The position numbers and the translations under genes were made by a program. Under the pieces are notes generated by a model. It was not told the DNA's origin, did no database searches, and saw only the letters and a list, made by a program, of their open reading frames with translations. Below, piece by piece: positions 1-8,626 of a stretch of 64,000 bases of DNA (within the stretch, counting starts at the first letter, position 1; each line of letters begins with the position of its first letter). Source of the DNA: Chloroflexota bacterium (GTDB lineage: Bacteria; Chloroflexota; Anaerolineae; Anaerolineales; UBA4823); contig JAKOUW010000019.1 in assembly GCA_029782365.1 (NCBI GenBank), positions 91,274 through 155,273 of the forward strand, written 5' to 3'.

Positions 1-996
1 AACCGCGCTTGGCTTGTGTGTAAGAAGATACGGAACATCATCACAAGCAGAAGCGGTGCTCTCATACCCAATTACTGCAAGGATCGTTCTTTCCGGCAAT
101 GGCACGAGGCGCAGCCTGGCTTTTTGAATAATCGCAAGCGTGCCTTCAGAACCAACCAACAAGTTGGTCAAATTAAGAAAGCCCTGTTTAACTGGAGGGT
201 AATCTGCCTCGCCGTGCCACGAGGAAACTGCCTCGCGCCACAAAGGTGGTTGGTCTGCTGACCAGGGTAATAAGTAATTCAAGTTATATCCAGAGACTCG
301 CCTCCAGGTTTGAGGCCATGTCTTCTGAATTTCTTCTCGGAAATTTTCTCGGATCGACAGAGCTGCGTTGTAAATTTTGGCTTCAAGCTGACCAGGGTCT
401 GCGGCTGCATGGCGCGCCGAATCGATTGAAACCGGGCCAAAATGTGCTTGACTCGAATCTGAGAGAATAACATCAGCCTCAAGAACGTGGTCAGCAGTCA
501 TTCCAAAGATAATCGAATGAGCACCGGCCGCGTTATTTGCAATGCACCCACCTAGAGTGGCACGTTCCGCCGAAGCCGGGTCGGGGCCAAACTGCAGACC
601 GTGTTTACTTGCTAGGCGATTCAAAGAGGCCAATATCAATCCCGGCTCTACCTCTGCCCAACCATCTTCCAGATTGATTTCCAGACAGCGATTCAAATGT
701 CTAGAACAATCCATAATGACCGCCCTGCCTACTGCCTGCCCGGCAAGGCTCGAACCGGAGCCGCGCGCCAAAACAGGCAGGCGATATTCGCCCGCCAAGG
801 CAACCGCGGAAATCATATCTTCTTTTGTGCGAGGAAAGATAACCCCATATGGCTCAATTTGATATATTGAAGCGTCGGTGCTGTATAGCGCTCGGGATAT
901 AGGATCGAATTTTATCTCACCTGTAAATTTGGCGCGCTCTCTGAGCGCAATTTCAAAATCCTTTAACAATTCTTTTGAAAAATTTGATTCAGCCAT
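1..996 (-). CDS. FAD-binding oxidase (FAD plus Fe-S D-2-hydroxyacid dehydrogenase type), N-terminal part
   Basis: An open frame runs from an ATG at 996 to the left window edge, giving 332 codons without a stop. The translation has the marks of a PCMH-type FAD domain: ARGSGSSLAGQ (isoalloxazine/pyrophosphate loop), GPDPASAERATLGG, CIANNAAGAHS and LLVGSEGTLAI. The N-terminus (KFDPISRALYSTDAS) resembles the long FAD-binding and Fe-S-binding oxidases (YdiJ-like, about 950-1000 residues) better than short GlcD, so a C-terminal Fe-S part is expected outside the window. Such enzymes oxidise 2-hydroxyacids; the substrate cannot be told. It starts 15 bases after a terminator that closes the sugar operon, so it probably has its own promoter. 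Confidence 0.85.
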   Translation of the reverse strand, partial: MAESNFSKELLKDFEIALRERAKFTGEIKFDPISRALYSTDASIYQIEPYGVIFPRTKEDMISAVALAGEYRLPVLARGSGSSLAGQAVGRAVIMDCSRHLNRCLEINLEDGWAEVEPGLILASLNRLASKHGLQFGPDPASAERATLGGCIANNAAGAHSIIFGMTADHVLEADVILSDSSQAHFGPVSIDSARHAAADPGQLEAKIYNAALSIRENFREEIQKTWPQTWRRVSGYNLNYLLPWSADQPPLWREAVSSWHGEADYPPVKQGFLNLTNLLVGSEGTLAIIQKARLRLVPLPERTILAVIGYESTASACDDVPYLLTHKPSAV

Positions 997-1011
997 TCGT
1001 ATAACATACCA

Positions 1012-1051
1012 CGAAAAACACCGAAAAGAGCAAAAACTGCTCTCTCCGGTG
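1012..1051 (-). terminator. Rho-independent terminator after the wbpA-like gene
   Basis: Read on the minus strand, an imperfect stem (CACCG with CGGTG outside, AGAGC with GCTCT inside) lies about 40 bases after the stop at 1093 and is followed by GTTTTTCG. It separates the nucleotide-sugar operon from the FAD oxidase gene. Confidence 0.7.
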
Positions 1052-1092
1052 CAAAAATCCTTGTTGATAAAACCCGCATGCGCCTCGATTAC

Positions 1093-2409
1093 TTATAGGC
1101 GAAATACCTTCGGGTTGTCTTTCACTATCTTTCCATAGGCATTGCGAGAATCAAAAATCAATTTGGCCGCCGCTAGAATCGCAACATAATCGTAAACCTT
1201 ATGGTTAGTCACAATCACGACGCAATCCGATTCTTTGATGCCTCCCATTAAATCAGAAATGCTGTCCATTTCCCAACCATCATAATGATGTTTGATGTGC
1301 GGAATGTAGGGATCATGATACTGAACGAACCCACCCTTCTTCTGCAACAATGCAATCACATCCATCGCAGGCGATTCTCGAACATCATCAATATCAGGTT
1401 TGTATGCCACGCCTAATACCAGGCATTTGCTGCCCTTCAACGTTTTTCCTCGCTCATTCAAAGCATCCATCACGCGACTGACGACATAACGCGGCATATT
1501 GGTATTTATTTCCGAAGCTAATTCTATGAAACGCGCGTTATAATTAAACGCTTTCATCTTCCAGGAAAGATACAAAGGATCAATCGGAATACAGTGTCCA
1601 CCTAAGCCGGGACCAGGAGTAAATTTCATATAACCAAAAGGCTTTGTTGAGGCTGCTTCGATGACTTCCCAAACATCCACGCCCATCCGATCGCACATGA
1701 TAGCCATTTCATTGACCAGCCCTATATTGATCATCCGGAATGTATTCTCAAGCAGTTTTGAAAGTTCTGCTGTTTCTGTTGTTGAGACGGGCACAATCGT
1801 CTTTAACGCTTGACCATACCAGGTTGCGGCAACATCCGTGCAGACCAGATTGATACCTCCTACGACTTTGGGAGTGTTATAAGTGGTCCAATCCTTTCTA
1901 CCTGGATCAACTCTCTCCGGAGAAAACGCTAAAAACACATCTTCTCCGAGTTTCAAATTCTTTTCATCACACAATTTGGGCAGTAAGATCTCACGTGTCG
2001 TACCAGGATAAGTGGTAGATTCCAAAACAATCACCATCCCCGAATGCATATACTTCGCCAATTCTTCAGTTGCCGAGATAATATATGACATATCTGGATC
2101 GCCTGTTTTGCGTAGGGGCGTTGGCACACAGATACTTACTGCCTCTGCAGAACGCAAAACGGAAAAATCCGTTGTGGCATTTATTTTTCCAGCACCAACC
2201 AGGCGATTGATCTGCTCATCCGAGATATCCTGGATATGGCTTTCCCCACGATTAATCGTCTCGACTTTTCGCAAATCAGGATCGATACCTGTGACATGGT
2301 AGCCCGCTTCGGCAAACGCTACAACCAAAGGCAAGCCAACATATCCCAAACCCATAACTGCCACTTCAGCAGACCGATTTATTAATCTTGCTTTCAATTG
2401 TTCTTTCAT
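1093..2409 (-). CDS. wbpA: Nucleotide-sugar 6-dehydrogenase, WbpA-like
   Basis: A 438-residue member of the UDP-glucose/GDP-mannose dehydrogenase family, which oxidises C6 of a UDP-sugar to a carboxylate in two NAD-dependent steps. The Rossmann motif GLGYVG is at residues 20-25. The catalytic cysteine is C273 in GGHCIPIDPLY, and the C-terminal domain carries GVAYKPDIDDVRESPA. The HCIPIDPLYLSWK context is typical of UDP-GlcNAc 6-dehydrogenases, which fits the WbpB-, WbpD- and WbpE-like genes upstream in the same direction. The substrate assignment is inferred from that context. It is separated from ugd by 180 bases containing a -10 box, so it may be transcribed from its own promoter as well. 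AAGAAGG about 10 bases upstream is a plausible ribosome binding site. Confidence 0.85.
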   Translation of the reverse strand: MKEQLKARLINRSAEVAVMGLGYVGLPLVVAFAEAGYHVTGIDPDLRKVETINRGESHIQDISDEQINRLVGAGKINATTDFSVLRSAEAVSICVPTPLRKTGDPDMSYIISATEELAKYMHSGMVIVLESTTYPGTTREILLPKLCDEKNLKLGEDVFLAFSPERVDPGRKDWTTYNTPKVVGGINLVCTDVAATWYGQALKTIVPVSTTETAELSKLLENTFRMINIGLVNEMAIMCDRMGVDVWEVIEAASTKPFGYMKFTPGPGLGGHCIPIDPLYLSWKMKAFNYNARFIELASEINTNMPRYVVSRVMDALNERGKTLKGSKCLVLGVAYKPDIDDVRESPAMDVIALLQKKGGFVQYHDPYIPHIKHHYDGWEMDSISDLMGGIKESDCVVIVTNHKVYDYVAILAAAKLIFDSRNAYGKIVKDNPKVFRL

Positions 2410-2463
2410 TGAATGAAGCCTTCTTTCAAATTATTGATTTTAAATAACGAATGAAATCCATTT

Positions 2464-2469
2464 ATTATA
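2464..2469 (-). promoter_or_regulatory. Candidate -10 box for the wbpA-like gene
   Basis: Consensus TATAAT on the minus strand inside the 180-base gap between ugd and the wbpA-like gene. No good -35 box is seen 17 bases upstream. A start near 2457 would give a leader of about 48 bases. Confidence 0.45.
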
Positions 2470-2589
2470 CCTGATCAAGTTCGCTAGTGATATTCTTCAC
2501 ATCCCGGACAAATATTCTTTAACAATACGATCCTCATAATTCTGGCGGGCATTTATTCGAATTTGTTTTCACAATGACTTCGGTTTTCC

Positions 2590-3957
2590 TTATTTACCCA
2601 CATTGAGGATCGCAAAACCTAGAGCCTCCATTTCTGGACGTGAAAGAAAGTTTCGTCCGTCCAAGACCAATCGGCCTTTCATCAAGCTTTTGATCTGTGA
2701 CCAGGAAATTTTCCTGTAATCAGGCCATTCTGTTACTAAAATTGCCGCATCCGCATCCGCCACTGCCTGATATGGATCATCTGTGAAGATGATCCCCAAG
2801 CCGCTGTACAGCCGGCGGGCATTTTCGAGGGCTACCGGATCGTGAGCGCTGACTTTCGCTCCCCGTTGGATTAAGTTTCGTGCAATATCAATCGATGGAG
2901 CATCTCGGAGATCATCTGTATTGGGCTTGAAGGCCACTCCGAACAATGCTACTTTTCGGCCTTTAAGTATTTTCAATTCGTTTAATAATTGGTCAACGAC
3001 CCAGATGCGCATCTGATAATTCACTTCGCGCGCCGATTCTACAATTGGCATTTTCAAACCATATTCACTGGCTGTGGCTACCAGGGCAGCCGTGTCTTTT
3101 CCAAAGCACGAACCTCCCCACCCAATTCCAGCTTGAAGGAACCGAGGACCTATTCGGCTGTCAAGCCCAATACCCCGAGCAACCTGGGTAATATCAGCGC
3201 CCACCTTTGTCGCCAACATACCTATTTCGTTAATGTAGCTGATTTTCAAGGCCAAAAAGGCATTCGCTGCATATTTGATTAGTTCTGCTGACGCCAGGTC
3301 ACAGGTAAGCAATGGCACACCTCCAAGATGTTCTGGTCGCTGCAAAAAGTCTGGCGCTGCGAACTCCTGGTTGAGAATGGGCCGATAAAGGTTGGTCATC
3401 ATATCCAACGCATTCGTGTCTTCACCGCCGATGACCACACGATCTGGGTATAAGGTATCAAACAGAGCGCTTCCTTGGCGTAAAAATTCTGGATTAGAAG
3501 CCATTGCAAACCGGCCATCTGGTTTTTGACCATGTTGTTTTAAATACGCATCCCGAATCAAAGAGCTGACCCAATTACCCGAGCCGATCGGCACAGTCGA
3601 TTTGTTTACAACCACTGTGAAGTGATCGCCCAGGTTGCGGCCGATCATCTCAGCGGCCATTTGTACATATTGCATATCCGCTCTGCCATCCGGCATAGAA
3701 GGAGTGCCTACGCTGATAAAAATTACATCTGCAAAATCCAGGCCAATGTCTTCTTCTTTATCCGTGAATTTCAAGTTACTGGTTGCCAGATTAAATAATT
3801 CATCCAGGTGCGGTTCGTAAATAGGCAATTTACCATGATTGAGCGAATCGATTTTCGCTCGATCCACATCGAAGCAAACAACCTGGTGACCAAGGTAAGC
3901 AAATGCTACACCAGTTGTCAAGCCAACATATCCTGTGCCCATTGATACAACTTTCAT
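2590..3957 (-). CDS. ugd: UDP-glucose 6-dehydrogenase
   Basis: 455 residues, the usual length for bacterial UDP-glucose dehydrogenase. It converts UDP-glucose to UDP-glucuronate. GTGYVG is at residues 7-12, ESAREVNYQM is typical of the subfamily, and the catalytic cysteine is C284 in GWGGSCFGKDT. The C-terminal domain has GVAFKPNTDDLRDAPS. The GGSCFGKD form separates it from the other two dehydrogenases in this cluster (GGHC form). It lies 25 bases downstream of an epimerase gene in the same direction. With the UDP-glucuronate-epimerase-like protein at 7601-8590 it could supply both glucuronate and galacturonate donors. Confidence 0.93.
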   Translation of the reverse strand: MKVVSMGTGYVGLTTGVAFAYLGHQVVCFDVDRAKIDSLNHGKLPIYEPHLDELFNLATSNLKFTDKEEDIGLDFADVIFISVGTPSMPDGRADMQYVQMAAEMIGRNLGDHFTVVVNKSTVPIGSGNWVSSLIRDAYLKQHGQKPDGRFAMASNPEFLRQGSALFDTLYPDRVVIGGEDTNALDMMTNLYRPILNQEFAAPDFLQRPEHLGGVPLLTCDLASAELIKYAANAFLALKISYINEIGMLATKVGADITQVARGIGLDSRIGPRFLQAGIGWGGSCFGKDTAALVATASEYGLKMPIVESAREVNYQMRIWVVDQLLNELKILKGRKVALFGVAFKPNTDDLRDAPSIDIARNLIQRGAKVSAHDPVALENARRLYSGLGIIFTDDPYQAVADADAAILVTEWPDYRKISWSQIKSLMKGRLVLDGRNFLSRPEMEALGFAILNVGK

Positions 3958-3982
3958 AACAAAAATATCCTTTCAAAAAACC

Positions 3983-4939
3983 TTAGGTCAGGTTTTTTCT
4001 GGCCCACCACTCCATCGCCCATTGAGTTGCTCTATAAATCCCCTCACGCAGTGATGTGGTTGGGGTGAAATCCAGAAGTGCGCGCGCTTTACCAATGTTT
4101 GCTACGTAATGTGTAACTTCGCCGACCCTGGCCTCTTCGTAATGAATATCAGGTTGCTTCCCTAAAGCCTCGCCAATAAAATTTGCCATTGCAGATAAAG
4201 TATTGCCCTGACCGTATGCCAGGTTAATTGTATGGTTGATCACAGAACGGTGCGCTAACCGATCGATCCCTCGTATTACGCCATCTATACAATCATCTAC
4301 ATACGTGAAGTCAAGAACTTTCTCTTTTCCAAAGATCGTAATCTTTTCCCCACGCTGAATCTTGCGAATAAAAAGCGGCACGACTCTTTCCATGCGTTCG
4401 ATATCAACATCATAACGACCATATACATTACTGAAACGAAAGACCAGGTAAGGCACATCATAACATTGAGCATATGAATAAATCAACGCTTCACCTGAAA
4501 TTTTACTGGCAGAATATGGACTTTCCGTATAAGCAAAATCTGCATACGACTCTTCTGTGATGTACCGGTGAATATCTCCGTAAACCTCACGCGAGCTTGA
4601 AAAAATAATCGGCAAATGGTTGCGCCGGCAAAACTCAAGAACGTTAAATGTCATGGTTATATTTTCTAAGGCGCGGTATGGCTGCTGGACTAGTTCATGC
4701 ACTTTGGCGTGTGCAGCAAAATGAACCACAACATCCAGATTTGTTGGATATTCAATATTTCCGATCCCAGTGTCAAATTCGCGGTAAAAACTGCTCAGAT
4801 CTTGTAATAAGGTGGGGATTTTATCCGTCCACGGGTTGGGTCTTTGATCAATGCCAAACACATAATGACCTTCATTGAGCAAACGTAAGGCCAGGTTTGT
4901 TCCGATCTGTCCACTCGACCCGGTAATCAATATTCGCAT
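3983..4939 (-). CDS. NAD-dependent epimerase/dehydratase (extended SDR)
   Basis: 318 residues. The nucleotide-binding loop GSSGQIG starts at residue 7, the S-S-S-R-E-V-Y-G segment carries the catalytic serine region, and YSASK is the active-site Tyr-x3-Lys. VFRFSNVYGRYD and the FTYVDDCIDG stretch are typical of nucleotide-sugar epimerases and dehydratases. The exact reaction (C4 epimerase, C4/C6 dehydratase or decarboxylase) cannot be decided by eye. It sits between the aminotransferase and ugd, with 17 and 25 bases between genes, so it belongs to the sugar operon. Confidence 0.8.
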   Translation of the reverse strand: MRILITGSSGQIGTNLALRLLNEGHYVFGIDQRPNPWTDKIPTLLQDLSSFYREFDTGIGNIEYPTNLDVVVHFAAHAKVHELVQQPYRALENITMTFNVLEFCRRNHLPIIFSSSREVYGDIHRYITEESYADFAYTESPYSASKISGEALIYSYAQCYDVPYLVFRFSNVYGRYDVDIERMERVVPLFIRKIQRGEKITIFGKEKVLDFTYVDDCIDGVIRGIDRLAHRSVINHTINLAYGQGNTLSAMANFIGEALGKQPDIHYEEARVGEVTHYVANIGKARALLDFTPTTSLREGIYRATQWAMEWWARKNLT

Positions 4940-4956
4940 ATTTGCACCTTCATAAA

Positions 4957-6063
4957 CTAAAATCCGTTGACCGCGGCGTTCAATGCAGTCACAACTTGCT
5001 CAAATTGAACACCGCTCATCTCTGGATAAAACGGAATGGCCAGAGTCTCTTTGCTCAGCCGTTCCGCGATGGGGAAATCGCCCTCCTGGTAACCCAATTT
5101 CCTGCAAGGCGTAGTTAAATGCGGCGGTTGGGGGTAATAAACTTCACAGGCAATACCGGCCTCTTTTAGCTTTGCTTGGACATCATCTCTTTTTTCCACC
5201 CGGATAACAAATAAATGATACACATGCTTCGATCTTTTATCTTCTACTGGTAGTCCAATCTTGATTGAAGAAAGCGCCTGGCGATACATTTTGGCAAGTT
5301 GTCGACGCTGATCATTCCATTCATCCAAATGCCTTAACTTGACTCTCAATACAGCGGCTTGGATTTCATCTAAGCGGCTGTTATAACCCAACATTTCCGG
5401 GAAATACTTTTTCCGCCAACCATGCGTCCGCAGCATACGCATCTTTTCCGCAACTAAATCGTCATTTGTCACAACCATCCCACCATCGCCATAAGCCCCC
5501 AGGTTTTTCGTTGGGAAAAAGCTCAAACAACCAATATCTCCCAGGCTGGCCGTCTTTTGGCCCATGAATTCGGCGCCAAATGCCTGGGCATTATCTTCAA
5601 TAATTTTCAGGTGAAAATTTTCGGCAACAGTCCGGATTTCATCCATATGAGCCGGGTATCCATAAAGGTGAACCGGCACTATGGCTTTCGTTCGAGAAGT
5701 AATTGCCCGTGATATTGTTTCACGGTTGGTCAGTACATACGTTTCAGGGTCAACATCCACAATAACTGGCCTGGCGCCAACCGTCATCACTGCCCCTGCA
5801 GAAGCAAAAAAGGTGTAGGCCGGCACAATGACTTCATCCCCCGGCCCAATTCCCAGAGCGCGCAGCGCAATCACCAATGCATCCGTTCCAGACGCCAGGC
5901 CAATTGCATGAGTCACCCCCAGGTAATCTGCTACTTCTTGTTCAAAATCCTTTACGTTCGGCCCAAGAATGAAATGACCAGATTCCAATACCACATGCAC
6001 AGCCTGGTCAATTTCCTCTTTGATACGATGATATTGCTCCGTGAGGTCGAGTAAAGGGATCAT
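4957..6063 (-). CDS. wbpE: DegT/DnrJ/EryC1-type sugar aminotransferase, WbpE-like
   Basis: 368 residues, PLP-dependent, with the family signature SFFPTKNLGAYGDGG. K186 is the predicted Schiff-base lysine and D157 in IIEDNAQAFGA would contact the pyridine nitrogen. In the WbpA-B-E-D pathway this enzyme transaminates UDP-3-keto-GlcNAcA to the 3-amino sugar. That substrate is inferred from the adjoining acyltransferase and Gfo/Idh/MocA oxidoreductase. Its ATG overlaps the stop of the acyltransferase gene by four bases (ATGA), which implies translational coupling. Confidence 0.88.
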   Translation of the reverse strand: MIPLLDLTEQYHRIKEEIDQAVHVVLESGHFILGPNVKDFEQEVADYLGVTHAIGLASGTDALVIALRALGIGPGDEVIVPAYTFFASAGAVMTVGARPVIVDVDPETYVLTNRETISRAITSRTKAIVPVHLYGYPAHMDEIRTVAENFHLKIIEDNAQAFGAEFMGQKTASLGDIGCLSFFPTKNLGAYGDGGMVVTNDDLVAEKMRMLRTHGWRKKYFPEMLGYNSRLDEIQAAVLRVKLRHLDEWNDQRRQLAKMYRQALSSIKIGLPVEDKRSKHVYHLFVIRVEKRDDVQAKLKEAGIACEVYYPQPPHLTTPCRKLGYQEGDFPIAERLSKETLAIPFYPEMSGVQFEQVVTALNAAVNGF

Positions 6064-6641
6064 ACCAATTTTACCGATTGATTTTGCTTATTGTAATGTT
6101 TTCCACAGGCCGCGCATACTGCGCTCTCGCTATTAGCTTTCTTCTCAAATAATAGCCTCGTCCCACATTGGCACATCCAGCCTTGAATTCTTGCGGGATT
6201 GCCATAGGCCAACGCATAAGCTGGTATATCATGTGTAACCACCGCGCCTGCGCCAATAAAACTGTACTGTCCAAGTGTTATTCCACACACGACAGTGACA
6301 TTTGCTCCAATCGTAACCCCCTGGCGGACTATTGTTTGCATATATTCTGCTTTTCTATTCACAATACTGCGCGGATTGATGACATTCGTGAAAACCATAG
6401 AAGGACCCAAAAAAACGTCATCTTCAATCACAACTCCAGAATACACGGAAACGTTGTTTTGGATTTTGACATTATTCCCAATGCTCACATCTTTTCCAAT
6501 AAAAGTATTCTGTCCAAGGTTACACCGCTGCCCTATTTTCGCTCCAGGCATTACATGGCAAAAATGCCAGATAGTAGTGCCGGTCCCAATCACGGCTCCA
6601 TCATCGATTACACTTGAAGGGTGCACAAAAAAGTCTGGCAT
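6060..6641 (-). CDS. wbpD: Hexapeptide-repeat N-acetyltransferase, WbpD-like
   Basis: 193 residues of left-handed beta-helix acyltransferase repeats (for example IGTGTTIW, IGQRCNLGQN, IGNNVKIQNN, IGANVTVVCG), probably acting as a trimer with acetyl-CoA. The best family fit is WbpD, which acetylates the 3-amino group of UDP-GlcNAc3N-uronate. The C-terminal tail has a CxC...CxxC arrangement (GWMCQCG and CAACGKHY), which looks like a small zinc knuckle. It sits 4 bases downstream of the WbpB-like gene and overlaps the WbpE-like gene by four bases. Confidence 0.87.
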   Translation of the reverse strand: MPDFFVHPSSVIDDGAVIGTGTTIWHFCHVMPGAKIGQRCNLGQNTFIGKDVSIGNNVKIQNNVSVYSGVVIEDDVFLGPSMVFTNVINPRSIVNRKAEYMQTIVRQGVTIGANVTVVCGITLGQYSFIGAGAVVTHDIPAYALAYGNPARIQGWMCQCGTRLLFEKKANSESAVCAACGKHYNKQNQSVKLV

Positions 6642-6645
6642 TGTT

Positions 6646-7593
6646 TTATTTTCTTAAATATGGATGTGCTAATTCATCCATCGGTGATACAGCAGTGGTT
6701 CGAATCTGGTTTGTGAGTAAAATCGAAGGACGTGCGTCTTCGATCCCAAACCCACGCCCTGCCAGGGTTTCTTCGTAAATTCGAGTGTGTAAATCGGTAA
6801 ATCCCTCAGAAAATTCAACCTCCTGCCCATCAACACTGATTGATCGGTAGGTGCTTTTTTTCCCTGGTTGTACCGCAAACGGTAAATCATTTACATCCAC
6901 TGATAAGAACCAGCGCACGCGTGCATATTCCAGTTCAACAAATCCACTCATCCTTTGTTTGTCAGAATAATATACCCGACAGTTTCCGGGCTTTCCAAAC
7001 AACCACATTAACAAATCAAAGAAATGGATACCAATATTGGTGGCAACACCCCCCGACTTTTCTTCTTGCCCTTTCCATGAAATGTGATACCAGGGGCCAC
7101 GACCAGTCACATAGGTTAAGACCACATTCTGTTGGCGGGAACTCCGTTTTCTTAAGAGCGTCTCACGTAATTCAATTAACGCCGGGTGGACTCGCAGTTG
7201 TAATACAGTAAAAATTCGCCTTCCCGTCTCTTGCTCAAGCTCAGCAAGCGGATCAAGGTTCCAGGCATTGATAACCAGGGGTTTTTCGCAAATTACATCC
7301 GCCCCAACCCGCATCGCTAATCGACAGTGTGCATCATGTAAATAATTCGGAGTCATGACGCTGACCCAATGCACCCTTTGGTCTTCTGGACCTCGGCGCA
7401 GTTTTTCGAGGTGACGATCAAACCGCTCTATTTCTGTGAAATAGCGCACATTAAAAGAATATTGATCCAAAATTCCAACTGAATCCTTCGGATCAACCGC
7501 TGCTATCAGGTTGTTGCCGGTATCTCTTATGGCGCGTAAATGGCGAGGAGCAATATACCCCCCACAGCCTATTATTGCAAAATTTTTAGCCAT
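6646..7593 (-). CDS. wbpB: Gfo/Idh/MocA-family oxidoreductase, WbpB-like
   Basis: 315 residues from the ATG at 7593. That start is chosen because AGGTGG lies just upstream and MAKNFAIIGCGGYIAP begins the Rossmann fold directly; an open frame extends 24 codons further but would overlap the preceding gene. The family EKP motif is present (VICEKPLVIN). WbpB oxidises C3 of UDP-GlcNAcA with NAD so that WbpE can transaminate it, and the gene order B-D-E here supports that role. The upstream gene stops 7 bases away. Confidence 0.85.
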   Translation of the reverse strand: MAKNFAIIGCGGYIAPRHLRAIRDTGNNLIAAVDPKDSVGILDQYSFNVRYFTEIERFDRHLEKLRRGPEDQRVHWVSVMTPNYLHDAHCRLAMRVGADVICEKPLVINAWNLDPLAELEQETGRRIFTVLQLRVHPALIELRETLLRKRSSRQQNVVLTYVTGRGPWYHISWKGQEEKSGGVATNIGIHFFDLLMWLFGKPGNCRVYYSDKQRMSGFVELEYARVRWFLSVDVNDLPFAVQPGKKSTYRSISVDGQEVEFSEGFTDLHTRIYEETLAGRGFGIEDARPSILLTNQIRTTAVSPMDELAHPYLRK

Positions 7594-7600
7594 AAACCAC

Positions 7601-8590
7601 CTACCATTCTTCACGAGTCTGGATTTGGCTTGCCCAGGAGCGCTGGTCACGATACCAGGATACAAGGGCGGATACTCCCTCGTCGAGTGTAACCTCTGGT
7701 TTCCAATCGAGCAAGCGGCGCGCTTTGCTGATATCCGCCCAGTTGGCTAACATATCTGCAGGATGCAGCTCACCATAATCAATTGTTGCATTCTGCCCGA
7801 TTTTCTTTTCAAAAAGATGGATCAATTGGTTAATCGTGATTGTTTCATGCCCACCCAGGTTGATAATTTCATATCCAAGCGGTTTCAACGCCAAAATTGT
7901 TCCTTTGGCAATATCATCTACATAAGTAAAGCCGCGTGATTGTTCACCGTTGCCATTTACCTTTAACGTTTGTTGTTCAAATATCCATTGGCAAAAACGA
8001 AACATCGACATATCTGGTCGCCCCGCTGGCCCATAAACCGTAAAGTATCGCACAACGCTAATGTCGATGTTATAAAGATAATGATAACTATGGCAAAGCA
8101 CCTCAGCTCCTTTTTTGCTGGCAGCGTATGGTTGTAAAGGATGGTCGCTGTCGGCAGTCTCAGAAGTGGGCAATGGCGCATTTACCCCATACACGCTCGA
8201 GGTTGAAGCCAAAATAAATTTTGGGATACTGTACTTTCTGCACAGTTCTAATAGATTCAAACTGCCAAAGGTATTTGTCCCTACATAAACCCACGGGTTT
8301 TGAACCGATTGACGCACCCCGGCCCTAGCTGCCAGGTTGATCACAGCCGCAAATTGATTCGCATCACGGCTTAACCCATTTTGCAAAGATTGATTGTCAC
8401 TGATATCAATTTGATGAAAAACAAATCCATCCTTCTTTTGCAACTGATCCAGGCGGTAATGCTTCATTCGCACATCATACGCATCATTCAGGTTATCTAC
8501 CCCAACCACTTGATGTCCGCTTTCTAATAGCTGTTCAATAACTCGAAAAGCGATAAAACCCGCTGAGCCGGTGACAAGGTATTTTGCCAT
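7601..8590 (-). CDS. UDP-glucuronate 4-epimerase-like protein
   Basis: 329 residues, extended SDR. GSAGFIA is the dinucleotide loop, with the last Gly of the usual GxxGFIG replaced by Ala. VVGVDNLNDAYDVRMKHYRL is close to the DNLNDYYD signature of UDP-glucuronate 4-epimerases (CapI/GAE type). The active-site elements are STSSVYG and YAASKKGAE, and SRGFTYVDDI is conserved. It would interconvert UDP-glucuronate and UDP-galacturonate made from the ugd product. The gene follows a WecC-like dehydrogenase by 36 bases and is followed closely by the wbpB-like gene. Confidence 0.82.
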   Translation of the reverse strand: MAKYLVTGSAGFIAFRVIEQLLESGHQVVGVDNLNDAYDVRMKHYRLDQLQKKDGFVFHQIDISDNQSLQNGLSRDANQFAAVINLAARAGVRQSVQNPWVYVGTNTFGSLNLLELCRKYSIPKFILASTSSVYGVNAPLPTSETADSDHPLQPYAASKKGAEVLCHSYHYLYNIDISVVRYFTVYGPAGRPDMSMFRFCQWIFEQQTLKVNGNGEQSRGFTYVDDIAKGTILALKPLGYEIINLGGHETITINQLIHLFEKKIGQNATIDYGELHPADMLANWADISKARRLLDWKPEVTLDEGVSALVSWYRDQRSWASQIQTREEW

Positions 8591-8626
8591 TTATATCCTC
8601 AAAAAAACAACTGCGTCTGTGCGCAT

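Noticed and set aside
6690..6720. TTCGAATC resembling a tRNA T-loop
   Set aside because: It is inside the WbpB-like gene, and no acceptor stem or anticodon arm can be folded around it.
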